Assembly (NCBI GenBank): GCA_003558175.1
Contig: PWMO01000179.1
Location: 1 to 8,889, forward strand
DNA: 8,889 bases
Direction: 5' to 3'
Source of the DNA: Spirochaetaceae bacterium
GTDB lineage: Bacteria > Spirochaetota > Spirochaetia > DSM-27196 > PWMO01
In this document: positions 1-5,493 of the stretch, piece after piece
Layout: each line of letters begins with the position of its first letter
Numbering within the stretch: the stretch's first letter is position 1
Translations under genes and position numbers: made by a program
Notes under the pieces: generated by a model
What the model saw: only the letters and a program-made list of their open reading frames with translations
Told to the model about the DNA's origin: nothing
Databases searched by the model: none

Positions 1-250
1 AGGCCGCGCCGTAGAGCAGCCAGAGAAGTGCAGCGGGCGTGCCCTCCATGGGCGCAACGATGCGCCCGGAAACCAGCGCGACCAGTGTTATGGATGTCAG
101 CAGCGCCATGTTCCGGGTGCGGCCGTCGGTTCGTCCGGGCTCGGAGGCGTGTTCCGGGATCTGCCGCGAAGTATGTGCCGCGGTGCGCTCCTCTTTGTGG
201 GCGCTCTCTTCTGCTGCTGGTGTCGGTGTGTGCTGTTCTGTCGTACTCAT
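1..250 (-). CDS. N-terminal fragment of an unidentified membrane protein (cut by window edge)
   Basis: An open frame reads leftward off the window edge, with 83 codons visible and no stop. The start is ATG at 248-250, preceded on the minus strand by a GGTAAGG ribosome site about 6 nt upstream. Residues 1-47 are hydrophilic, rich in Thr, Glu, Pro and Ala, with four His (7, 18, 26, 34), and contain several Arg near the end (RTDGRTR). A hydrophobic segment follows at about 48-61 (MALLTSITLVALV), then a short linker with GRIVAPMEG and a second hydrophobic stretch from about 72 onward (AALLWLLYGAA). This looks like a cytoplasmic, possibly metal-binding tail followed by a multi-pass membrane domain. 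I do not recognise the family. A heavy-metal P-type ATPase or another metal transporter would fit the tail and the Fur-like site at 301-315, but that is a guess. The adjacent upstream gene on the same strand is the Fur-family regulator. Confidence 0.6.
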   Translation of the reverse strand, partial: MSTTEQHTPTPAAEESAHKEERTAAHTSRQIPEHASEPGRTDGRTRNMALLTSITLVALVSGRIVAPMEGTPAALLWLLYGAA

Positions 251-300
251 CTGTTTGCCTTACCCATCTTTGTTCGCTGCTATAAATAATCTTTCCTTCG

Positions 301-315
301 TGAGAATCATTCCAA
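301..315. promoter_or_regulatory. Candidate Fur/PerR box upstream of the truncated membrane-protein gene
   Basis: TGAGAATCATTCCAA contains the perfect inverted repeat GAAT-C-ATTC (304-312) and closely resembles the left half of the classical Fur box (GATAATCATTATC type). It lies about 50 nt upstream of the ATG at 250, next to the AT-rich stretch TATAAATAAT (281-290) that could hold a -10 element on the minus strand. It shares the 9-mer AGAATCATT with the site in the regulator's own leader. The assignment rests on motif resemblance only. Confidence 0.45.
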
Positions 316-396
316 ATGGAGGGCGCGAAGAACACGCAGCAGTGCGCCACACGGCACGGGTTGCGCCGGCGGTCGTAGCCGCTGCCGCGGCGCCTG

Positions 397-972
397 TCAT
401 AGTGGCGGCCTCCCGGCGCACGTCTGCTCGTCAAAGTGTGTATCGTCGTCGAAATGAGCTCCGGAGTCGTCTTCTTCGCCGGCATCTGCCGTTCGACTGT
501 GGGCGCCGCTTCGAATGCAGCGCGGGCAGATACCGTAGACAATCAGGCCGGCCTCAGGCGTGAGGCGATAACCGCTTCGCTCGGCGACCGCCTCAAGCAA
601 CCGGTCCACCGTGTCGTCATACACGTCGCTGATCGAGCCGCAGTAACGGCAGACCAGATTGACGTGCGGATCGGTGTCGATGTCGTAATGGTTGTGGTCG
701 TGGTTTGCGATATCAAGTCGAATGATCAGTCCGAGTTCGCGCAGCGTGTCTATGGTGTTGTAGACGGTTGCCTGGCTGATCATGGGGAAGGCCGCCGTGA
801 CACGATTATATATCTCCGCCACCGTTGGATGACTCTCAGACTCTACCAGCGCGCGGCAGATCGCGTTTCTCTGCAGGGTGCGGCGCTTTCCGGCCAGTTC
901 GAGCTGCTCCAGAAAGCGTTGGATCTTGGCTTCGTTTACTTCAGTGGTCTGTGCTGCGGTTCTTGTGTTCAC
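397..972 (-). CDS. Fur/PerR-family metal-dependent transcriptional regulator
   Basis: This is a DNA-binding repressor of the Fur superfamily, probably an iron or peroxide sensor. The start is GTG (970-972) with a GGGGG ribosome site about 6 nt upstream. The winged-helix domain spans about 15-90 and includes SHPTVAEIYNRV (47-58) and the recognition helix SQATVYNTIDTLRELGLI (66-83). The dimerisation domain follows, with the structural zinc site CRYC (108-111) and CPRC (149-152). Aligned by eye to Bacillus PerR, regulatory-metal ligands His37, Asp85, His91 and Asp104 correspond to H48, D97, H103 and D116, while the His93 position is Asn105. Residues 153-191 form an unusual acidic tail with three His and one extra Cys (C185), making the protein longer (191 aa) than the usual 140-150. 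The gene is divergent from flavodoxin and has a Fur-like repeat in its own leader, suggesting autoregulation. PerR-like is the best guess, but Fur or another subgroup cannot be excluded. Confidence 0.92.
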   Translation of the reverse strand: MNTRTAAQTTEVNEAKIQRFLEQLELAGKRRTLQRNAICRALVESESHPTVAEIYNRVTAAFPMISQATVYNTIDTLRELGLIIRLDIANHDHNHYDIDTDPHVNLVCRYCGSISDVYDDTVDRLLEAVAERSGYRLTPEAGLIVYGICPRCIRSGAHSRTADAGEEDDSGAHFDDDTHFDEQTCAGRPPL

Positions 973-1010
973 CTGTTACCCCCGAGCGCCCACTCGAGAT
1001 TCGTCCGCTA

Positions 1011-1024
1011 AGAATAATGATTCT
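1011..1024. promoter_or_regulatory. Candidate Fur/PerR box in the regulator's leader
   Basis: AGAATAATGATTCT is an inverted repeat with 5-bp arms (AGAAT/ATTCT) around AATG, close to the PerR and Fur consensus built from ATAATNATTAT. On the minus strand it lies about 19 nt downstream of the predicted -10 hexamer, so bound protein would block early transcription of the regulator. It is about 280 nt upstream of the flavodoxin ATG, so control of flavodoxin from this site is less certain. The neighbouring GTTCATTCTTAA (1032-1043) may be a further degenerate half-site. Confidence 0.55.
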
Positions 1025-1042
1025 AATAACGTGTTCATTCTT

Positions 1043-1071
1043 AATATAGTGCGGGATCGCGCGTCCGTCAA
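1043..1071 (-). promoter_or_regulatory. Sigma-70-type promoter of the Fur-family gene
   Basis: Reading the minus strand, TTGACG (1066-1071) is followed by an exact 17-nt spacer and TATATT (1043-1048). The expected transcription start is near 1036, giving a leader of about 64 nt before the GTG start and placing the Fur-like repeat at 1011-1024 inside the early transcribed region. Confidence 0.65.
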
Positions 1072-1210
1072 GAGGACCGCCGGCGTGGCAGCGGTCCAGG
1101 CCGCGGCGACCGGAGTGACCGTTGTCGACCGAGATATGCGGCAACCTGCCCGAGGGAATCCGTTTCCTGCGCTGTTTGGTGAACGCTGCTCCGCGAACGA
1201 ATACAAACGA

Positions 1211-1240
1211 TTGTCATCTTCGCCGGTTTGTTGGTATGGT
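1211..1240 (+). promoter_or_regulatory. Candidate flavodoxin promoter
   Basis: TTGTCA (1211-1216), an 18-nt spacer and TATGGT (1235-1240) form a plausible vegetative promoter. The predicted start near 1247 would leave a leader of about 54 nt before the flavodoxin ATG. The -10 is only a moderate match. No clear Fur-like repeat overlaps it. Confidence 0.4.
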
Positions 1241-1300
1241 GGGGCCACTATCGCCGATACATCTGACTCGACGTTTCGCGAGCTGCTCCAGGAGGACTAC

Positions 1301-1807
1301 ATGGCGAACATATGTATTGTCTTCGGCTCAACCACGGGAAATACGCGCGACGTGGCTCAAAAGCTGAGACTGATCTGGGGAAGAGAAGACGCCGACCTTG
1401 TGGACGTCGCGGAAGCCGATGCGGACCTCTTCGCCCGCTACGACCGATTTATTCTGGCCACTTCAACCTGGGGTGCCGGCGACCTTCAGGATGACTGGGA
1501 GATCTTCTTTCCACAACTGGACGGTGTAGATTTGAGCGGCAAGCGAATCGCCGTGATGGCGCTTGGGGATCAGCAGCACTACCCTGAAGCGTTCTGCGAC
1601 TGCGTGGCCTTGCTGGTGGATAAGGTGCACGAGCGTGGCGGTACGGTAGTTGGGTTTGCCGACGCTGAGAACTACATCTACACCGCATCACGCGCCGAGC
1701 GAGAAGGGCGCCTGCTGGGACTGCTGCTGGATGAAGACAACCAGGCGGATCTGACCGACCAGCGACTGAGAGGCTGGGTTGAGCGGCTACGCAAGGAGTT
1801 TGGTTGA
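1301..1807 (+). CDS. Long-chain flavodoxin
   Basis: This is a small cytoplasmic FMN-binding electron carrier, the iron-free substitute for ferredoxin. The 168-residue length matches long-chain flavodoxins. Visible motifs are the phosphate-binding loop GSTTGNT (9-15), the first isoalloxazine-contacting loop STWGAGDLQDDW with W57, and the second loop LGDQQHYPEAFCD (88-100) with Y94 as the likely stacking aromatic. The long-chain insertion and C-terminal signature LLDEDNQADLTDQRLRGWV (142-160) follow. The ATG start is fixed by a perfect AGGAGG 5 nt upstream; the frame extends further upstream, but those residues do not resemble the family. Its position divergent from a Fur-family regulator suggests induction under iron limitation or oxidative stress, as known for flavodoxins in many bacteria. 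I give no symbol because fldA, fldB and isiB cannot be told apart here. Confidence 0.95.
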   Translation: MANICIVFGSTTGNTRDVAQKLRLIWGREDADLVDVAEADADLFARYDRFILATSTWGAGDLQDDWEIFFPQLDGVDLSGKRIAVMALGDQQHYPEAFCDCVALLVDKVHERGGTVVGFADAENYIYTASRAEREGRLLGLLLDEDNQADLTDQRLRGWVERLRKEFG

Positions 1808-1910
1808 GCGCCGTCCAGCGCCGGGGGGAGCCGCGCGCGGCGACCAGGCGGGCGCAGTGGCCGGGCGCGCCAAGCGAGTACGGCTCAAGACCGATTTTTT
1901 TACCGGCGTA

Positions 1911-1939
1911 TTGACAAAGTAGGCCCGAGTTGTTAGCTT
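1911..1939 (+). promoter_or_regulatory. Strong promoter for tRNA-Thr
   Basis: A perfect TTGACA (1911-1916) is followed by a 17-nt spacer and TAGCTT (1934-1939). Transcription would begin near 1946, about 9 nt before the mature 5' end of tRNA-Thr. This may also feed the downstream rpmG cluster if transcription continues through. Confidence 0.65.
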
Positions 1940-1954
1940 GATGGTCCAAAAGCG

Positions 1955-2027
1955 GCCCTTGTAGCTCAGTCGGTAGAGCACGTCCATGGTAAGGACGGGG
2001 TCATCGGTTCAAGTCCGATCGAGGGCT
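1955..2027 (+). tRNA. tRNA-Thr (anticodon GGT)
   Basis: The 73-nt cloverleaf is complete. Acceptor GCCCTTG pairs with CGAGGGC (one G-U pair), the D stem is GCTC/GAGC, the anticodon stem is CGTCC/GGACG with loop ATGGTAA, and the T stem is ATCGG/CCGAT with loop TTCAAGT. The anticodon GGT (1988-1990) reads ACC and ACU codons. The discriminator base is T2027 and the genomic sequence continues CGG, so the CCA end must be added after transcription. A tRNA-Thr just upstream of the rpmG-tRNA-Trp-secE cluster is a common bacterial arrangement. Confidence 0.97.
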
Positions 2028-2054
2028 CGGTTATGTTTTCGACGCGTGAGGCAG

Positions 2055-2084
2055 TTGACACACTATACGTGTGTCTCCTATTTT
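2055..2084 (+). promoter_or_regulatory. Candidate promoter of the rpmG-secE-nusG cluster
   Basis: TTGACA (2055-2060), an 18-nt spacer and TATTTT (2079-2084) resemble a vegetative promoter. The start would fall near 2091, leaving a very short leader of about 11 nt that coincides with the GAGGGAG ribosome site. The -35 and spacer are occupied by a perfect inverted repeat (2057-2075). The short leader makes it possible that this is not a promoter and that the T-rich stretch belongs to a terminator-like hairpin. Confidence 0.4.
2057..2075. repeat. Perfect 7-bp inverted repeat between tRNA-Thr and rpmG
   Basis: GACACAC-TATAC-GTGTGTC forms 7-bp arms around a 5-nt loop and is followed by TCCTATTTTT. 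Two readings are possible: an operator overlapping the TTGACA promoter, or a short terminator or processing hairpin that ends or trims the tRNA-Thr transcript before rpmG. The stem is only moderately G+C-rich, so any termination would probably be partial. Confidence 0.55.
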
Positions 2085-2101
2085 TAACGAGGGAGATCTA
2101 G

Positions 2102-2278
2102 ATGGCAAAGGCTAAAGGGAAGACCGTTGAGCTTATCGCCTTGCAGTGTACAGAGTGCAATAATCGCAACTATACAACCAAGAAGAACAAGAAGAACATC
2201 CAGGGCAAGCTGGAGCTCAAGAAGTACTGCCCCTCCGAACGAAAGCATACCTTGCATCGTGAGACCAAGGTTAAGTGA
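2102..2278 (+). CDS. rpmG: 50S ribosomal protein L33
   Basis: This 58-residue protein of the large ribosomal subunit is too short for many ORF screens but clear in sequence. It has the L33 core [19 protein letters not shown] (11-29) and the end [25 protein letters not shown] ribosome site lies 7 nt before the ATG. L33 exists as zinc-binding forms with two Cys pairs and as Cys-free forms. Here the first pair is intact (C16, C19), but the second is half lost: C43 is present and the expected fourth Cys is Glu46. The gene sits between tRNA-Thr and tRNA-Trp, its usual position upstream of secE-nusG. Confidence 0.95.
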   Translation: MAKAKGKTVELIALQCTECNNRNYTTKKNKKNIQGKLELKKYCPSERKHTLHRETKVK

Positions 2279-2287
2279 GTGACCAAT

Positions 2288-2361
2288 AGGCCAGTAGCTC
2301 CAACGGCTAGAGCGCCGGTCTCCAAAACCGGATGTTGTAGGTTCGAATCCTACCTGGCCTG
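2288..2361 (+). tRNA. tRNA-Trp (anticodon CCA)
   Basis: The 74-nt cloverleaf is complete. Acceptor AGGCCAG pairs perfectly with CTGGCCT, the D stem is GCTC/GAGC, the anticodon stem is CCGGT/ACCGG with loop CTCCAAA, and the T stem is GTAGG/CCTAC with loop TTCGAAT. The anticodon CCA is at 2322-2324. The discriminator is G2361, as expected for tRNA-Trp. The genomic 3' sequence is ATTT, so CCA is not encoded. The gene begins 9 nt after the rpmG stop and is probably cotranscribed with rpmG and secE. Confidence 0.97.
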
Positions 2362-2407
2362 ATTTCTACCACAACGCGCCGTTTGCTACGCCGCGGGAGA
2401 GCAGCAA

Positions 2408-2587
2408 ATGAGAAGAATCATACAGTTTTTCAAAGAGAGCTACTCCGAACTCAAGAAAGTAGTGTGGCCGTCTCGTGACGAGGTGGCTTCTTCCACGAGA
2501 GTGGTCATTATTTCGGTGGTGTTGGTTGCCATCGCGTTGGGCATTGTAGACTTTGTGCTCATTACCGCGGTAGATCTGATTTTCTGA
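2408..2587 (+). CDS. secE: Preprotein translocase subunit SecE
   Basis: This 59-residue single-span inner-membrane protein clamps SecY in the SecYEG channel. It shows the SecE plan: a short amphipathic N-terminal helix (IIQFFKESYSELKKV), the conserved VVWPSRDEV hinge (18-26), then one transmembrane segment at about 32-55 (VVIISVVLVAIALGIVDFVL). The length is that of the short one-span SecE found in most bacteria; E. coli SecE has three spans. GGGAGAG lies about 7 nt upstream of the ATG. The position between tRNA-Trp and nusG is the conserved location. Confidence 0.95.
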   Translation: MRRIIQFFKESYSELKKVVWPSRDEVASSTRVVIISVVLVAIALGIVDFVLITAVDLIF

Positions 2588-2651
2588 ACGCCTCGCGGGG
2601 TGTCTCCATGGGTCACGGCCGGCAGGCTGATCGGCCCGGCAAAGGTGCGGC

Positions 2652-3206
2652 ATGTCAAAGCAGTGGTATGTGTTACATACGTATTCGGGATACGAGAACA
2701 AGATAGAGAAGACCATCCGTCGCCTGATGGAAGATGGCGAGCTCGAGTCGGCAGTTCTTGACGTCAAGGTTCCGTCTGAACAGGTGGTCGAGGTACGCGA
2801 GGGAAAGAAAAAGGTCTCGATGAAGAAGTTCCTTCCCGGGTACATCCTGCTGGAAATGGACCTTCCGGACCTTGGATGGAAGCAGGTCTGCGCCAAAATT
2901 CGGCGCATCAACGGTGTGACCGGGTTTGTCGGCTCGGGCAGCGGCAACAAGCCTCAGCCGATATCGGCGGAAGAAGCGCGTGCCATCCTGCAGAAGACCG
3001 GGGAGATCAAGGGCGACAAGGGAATGAAGCCCAAGGAGAGCTATTCGGTGGGTGAGGCGGTTCGCATCATAGAGGGGCCGTTCGAATCCTTCACCGGCAC
3101 AGTTGAGGATGTCAACCTGGAGAAGGGCAAGATGCGGGTGACCGTCGGTATTTTCGGTCGGTCCACCCCGGTTGAGGTCGATTTTCTCCAGGTAGAGAAA
3201 GTATAA
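2652..3206 (+). CDS. nusG: Transcription termination/antitermination factor NusG
   Basis: This RNA polymerase elongation factor suppresses pausing and links polymerase to Rho or to ribosomal S10. The 184-residue protein has the NGN domain at about 3-110, beginning WYVLHTYSGYENKIEKTI and including KKFLPGYILLEMDL (58-71) and INGVTGFVG (86-94). The KOW domain follows a linker, with VGEAVRIIEGPFESFTGTV (133-151) and the ending GRSTPVEVDFLQVEKV. AAAGGTG lies 4 nt before the ATG. There is no inserted extra domain of the kind seen in some thermophile NusG proteins. It is 64 nt downstream of secE and 102 nt upstream of rplK. Confidence 0.98.
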   Translation: MSKQWYVLHTYSGYENKIEKTIRRLMEDGELESAVLDVKVPSEQVVEVREGKKKVSMKKFLPGYILLEMDLPDLGWKQVCAKIRRINGVTGFVGSGSGNKPQPISAEEARAILQKTGEIKGDKGMKPKESYSVGEAVRIIEGPFESFTGTVEDVNLEKGKMRVTVGIFGRSTPVEVDFLQVEKV

Positions 3207-3308
3207 CGATCCGGCCGGCGGGCGCGGTGCGTCGGCGGTCGGGGGCTGGGAGCCGGTTCCGTTTACCAGGCTGGAAGCGGCGTTTGTACCACAAAAGGAG
3301 TTCGCCAC

Positions 3309-3746
3309 ATGGCAAAGAAGAAAGTGGCGGCAATCATCAAACTGCAGTGTCCTGCGGGCAAGGCTACTCCGGCGCCGCCGGTTGGCCCGGCGCTCGGCCC
3401 TCACGGCGTGAGCGCGCCTCAGTTCGTTCAGCAGTTCAATGATGCCACCAAGAACATGGAGCCGGGTCTTACGATTCCGGTCGTTATCACGGTCTACGCC
3501 GACCGTTCGTTTACCTTCATCACCAAGACGCCGCCGGCGGCAGTGCTGATCAAGAAGGCTATTGGTCTTGAGGCCGGTTCGGCCGAACCGCATAAGGTTA
3601 AGGTCGGCAAGCTGCCGCAGGATAAGTTGCGCGAGATTGCTGAGCTCAAGATGAAGGATCTCAATGCCAATGACGTCGACGCCGCAATGAAGATTATTGC
3701 CGGCACGGCGCGCAGCATGGGAGTGGAAGTGGAGGCAGCGTCATGA
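3309..3746 (+). CDS. rplK: 50S ribosomal protein L11
   Basis: L11 binds the GTPase-associated region of 23S rRNA at the base of the stalk and supports factor binding and the stringent response. The protein has 145 residues. The N-terminal domain carries the proline-rich [19 protein letters not shown] (12-30), the region linked to thiostrepton sensitivity. The C-terminal RNA-binding domain includes [15 protein letters not shown] and the ending [14 protein letters not shown]. After GPALG the sequence is [14 protein letters not shown] where many bacteria have QHGVNIMEFCKAFN. GGAG lies 8 nt before the ATG. The stop overlaps the rplA start as ATGA, so translation is probably coupled. Confidence 0.98.
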   Translation: MAKKKVAAIIKLQCPAGKATPAPPVGPALGPHGVSAPQFVQQFNDATKNMEPGLTIPVVITVYADRSFTFITKTPPAAVLIKKAIGLEAGSAEPHKVKVGKLPQDKLREIAELKMKDLNANDVDAAMKIIAGTARSMGVEVEAAS

Positions 3747-4426
3747 AGCGCGGCAAGAAGTACCGTGACGCAGTCACCAGAGTAAAGAAGGCCGACCAGC
3801 TTCCGGTGTTGGACGCGGTCGATCTGGTCAAGGATCTGGCGTATGCCAGGTTTGACGAGACCATCGAGCTCCACATGAATCTGCAGCTGAAGAAGAGCAT
3901 CAACGTTCGCGATACGCTCGTGCTGCCGCACCAGTTCATCGGTGAGAAGCGAATTCTGGTTTTTGCCAAGGGCGACAAAGCCGCCGAGGCCACGGATGCC
4001 GGGGCAACGTACGTCGGAGACGACGACCTGATCGAAAAGATTCGCGGTGGCTGGCTCGATTTTGACGTAGCCGTGGCAACTCCCGACATGATGAAGGACG
4101 TCGGCCGCCTGGGACCGATTCTCGGACGGCGCGGTCTGATGCCCAACCCGAAGACGCAGACGGTGACCAACGACGTCAAGGCCGCCATTGACGAGTTACG
4201 CAAAGGACGGGTGGAGTTCCGCTCCGACAAGACCGGTGTTGTTCATCTTGCGGTTGGCAAGGTCTCTATGGAGAGCCAGAAAGTTGCTGAGAACATCAGC
4301 CTGATCATCTCCGAAGTGCGCAAGAAGCGGCCTGCGGATACCAAGGGAACGTTCGTGAAGTCAATTGCGGTGTCCTCCACAATGGGCCCCGGCGTGCGAA
4401 TCGACTCCACGGTCGGCGGAGAGTAG
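3743..4426 (+). CDS. rplA: 50S ribosomal protein L1
   Basis: L1 forms the mobile arm at the E site and in many bacteria represses its own operon by binding the mRNA leader. The protein has 227 residues. It starts [10 protein letters not shown] and has [11 protein letters not shown] (37-47), [18 protein letters not shown] (60-77) and the hallmark [19 protein letters not shown] (123-141). The C-terminal part has [14 protein letters not shown] and the ending [17 protein letters not shown]. The segment at 48-68 is slightly shorter than in E. coli. GGAGG lies 7 nt upstream of the ATG, inside the end of rplK. The gene is followed after 10 nt by rplJ. Confidence 0.98.
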   Translation: MKRGKKYRDAVTRVKKADQLPVLDAVDLVKDLAYARFDETIELHMNLQLKKSINVRDTLVLPHQFIGEKRILVFAKGDKAAEATDAGATYVGDDDLIEKIRGGWLDFDVAVATPDMMKDVGRLGPILGRRGLMPNPKTQTVTNDVKAAIDELRKGRVEFRSDKTGVVHLAVGKVSMESQKVAENISLIISEVRKKRPADTKGTFVKSIAVSSTMGPGVRIDSTVGGE

Positions 4427-4436
4427 GAGGCATATG

Positions 4437-4979
4437 ATGATCGATTACCAGACCAAAGTGCAGCAGCACAAGATCGATGCAATAGAGAGCCTGAAGGCGC
4501 GCTTCGCCAACAACACCGACTTCGTCTTTACCGACTACCGCGGGTTGACGGTGTCGCAGATCGGCGACTTGCGCTCGCGCCTGCGGCAGCATAACGCCGA
4601 ATACCGGGTGGTCAAGAACCGTTTCACCAAGATCGCGCTCGAGCAGATGGAAATGCCGGACGCGTCGCAGCTGCTCGTTGGCCCGACGGCGCTCGCGCTG
4701 CCGCATGAAGAAGCCGGGCCGGTAGTCAAAGCGCTGCTGGAGTTCGGCAGAGAGGCGCCGCTCGAGGTGAAGGGCGCCATCATAGACGGGCAGGTCTTCG
4801 ACAAGGCGCAGACTGAAGCGTTCTCCAGGTTGCCGACCCGCATCGAGCTGATTGCGATACTCATGGGTACCATGAAGGCGCCGGTGCAGAACATGGTGTT
4901 TGCGATGAACGGCGTGGCGAGCAAGCTTGTGCGCACCCTCGCCGCGGTAGCGGAGAAGAAGAAGGAAGAAGAGGCGTAA
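4437..4979 (+). CDS. rplJ: 50S ribosomal protein L10
   Basis: L10 anchors the L7/L12 dimers of the ribosomal stalk. The rRNA-binding N-terminal domain includes FVFTDYRGLTVSQIGDLRSRL (29-49) and YRVVKNRFTKIAL (56-68). The C-terminal part has LPTRIELIAILMGTMKAPVQ (132-151), followed by the helix that binds L7/L12 N termini and a charged KKKEEEA end. Two adjacent ATGs are possible, at 4434 and 4437. I prefer 4437 (180 residues) because it lies 6 nt after the perfect AGGAGG at 4425-4430, whereas 4434 leaves only 3 nt. The frame extends upstream to 4365 but only within rplA. Confidence 0.96.
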   Translation: MIDYQTKVQQHKIDAIESLKARFANNTDFVFTDYRGLTVSQIGDLRSRLRQHNAEYRVVKNRFTKIALEQMEMPDASQLLVGPTALALPHEEAGPVVKALLEFGREAPLEVKGAIIDGQVFDKAQTEAFSRLPTRIELIAILMGTMKAPVQNMVFAMNGVASKLVRTLAAVAEKKKEEEA

Positions 4980-4999
4980 GCCTTTCGGGAATAAGAAAC

Positions 5000-5041
5000 G
5001 CCGACGTTAGTCTTCGACATGTGTTCCATGCTATCGTCGGC
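5000..5041 (+). promoter_or_regulatory. Inverted repeat / possible RNA hairpin between rplJ and rplL
   Basis: GCCGACG (5000-5006) pairs perfectly with CGTCGGC (5035-5041). The 28-nt interior contains a smaller CATG-TGTTC-CATG repeat (5018-5030), so a two-tier hairpin is possible. It ends 6 nt before the AAAGGAG ribosome site of rplL and has no T tract after it, so it is not a standard terminator. It could be a processing or stabilising structure that helps set the higher L7/L12 output. The role is inferred from position only. Confidence 0.45.
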
Positions 5042-5061
5042 AAAACAAAGGAGAAGGTAAT

Positions 5062-5457
5062 ATGGCAACACTGACCAAAGAAGAAGTGCTGGAAGCCATT
5101 GCCGGCATGACGGTTCTCGAGGTTTCGGAACTGGTCAGCGCGATGGAAGAGAAATTCGGGGTAACTGCAGCGGCACCGGTTGCCGCGGTTGCGGCGGCTC
5201 CTGCTGCCGGCGGCGCGGCTGCGGCCGAGGCTGAAGATGAGCAGACCGAGTTCAACGTGATCTTGAAGAGCTTTGATGACGGAAAGAAGATACCGGTAAT
5301 CAAAGAGGTGCGTGCGGTCACCGGTCTGGGGCTGAAAGAAGCCAAAGAGCTGGTGGAAGAGGGAGGAAAGCCTGTCAAAGAGGGAGTTTCCAAGGAAGAA
5401 GCCGCCAAGATCAAAGAGCAGCTTGAAGCAGCCGGCGCTGTTGTGGAGATCAAATAA
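5062..5457 (+). CDS. rplL: 50S ribosomal protein L7/L12
   Basis: This is the multicopy stalk protein that recruits translational GTPases. The 131-residue acidic protein has the dimerising N-terminal domain (1-33, with [17 protein letters not shown]), an Ala/Pro/Gly-rich flexible hinge (about 35-57) and the globular C-terminal domain (60-131). The factor-binding surface is [20 protein letters not shown] (75-94), and the end is [25 protein letters not shown] ribosome site is about 4 nt before the ATG. It follows rplJ after 82 nt and precedes rpoB by 147 nt; both gaps carry inverted repeats. Confidence 0.98.
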   Translation: MATLTKEEVLEAIAGMTVLEVSELVSAMEEKFGVTAAAPVAAVAAAPAAGGAAAAEAEDEQTEFNVILKSFDDGKKIPVIKEVRAVTGLGLKEAKELVEEGGKPVKEGVSKEEAAKIKEQLEAAGAVVEIK

Positions 5458-5493
5458 CGCAGGCCACTGCATTGTGCATTATCTTGATGTCTC

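Larger units (their letters stand above)
973..1300. other. Divergent intergenic region between the Fur-family gene and flavodoxin
   Basis: This 328-bp stretch has no convincing gene. The part next to the regulator (about 1005-1071) is AT-rich and holds its promoter and a Fur-like repeat. The middle (about 1075-1200) is G+C-rich with nothing recognised. The part near flavodoxin (1211-1295) holds a candidate promoter and a strong AGGAGG ribosome site at 1290-1295. A frame open from 878 into flavodoxin crosses this region, but it lacks protein-like features before the flavodoxin start. Confidence 0.7.

Noticed and set aside
28..1049. Plus-strand frames opposite the left-end membrane protein and the Fur-family gene
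   Set aside because: Arg/Ser/Cys-rich translations without family features, lying antisense to genes with clear starts and conserved motifs.
878..1300. N-terminal extension of the flavodoxin frame by about 140 codons
   Set aside because: The extension overlaps the Fur-family gene and its promoter, has no flavodoxin similarity, and the internal ATG at 1301 has a perfect AGGAGG.
1808..1905. Intrinsic terminator after flavodoxin
   Set aside because: There is a run of seven T (1895-1901) and several G+C-rich repeats such as GCCGCGCGCGGC, but no stable stem ends directly before the T run, so I could not support a standard terminator.
2617..2640. Short GGCCG/CGGCC stem between secE and nusG
   Set aside because: Only 5 bp with a 10-nt loop in very G+C-rich sequence; expected by chance and with no T tract.
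4365..4436. Upstream start for L10 inside rplA
   Set aside because: The extra residues do not resemble L10, and the AGGAGG at 4425-4430 fixes the start at 4437 (or 4434).
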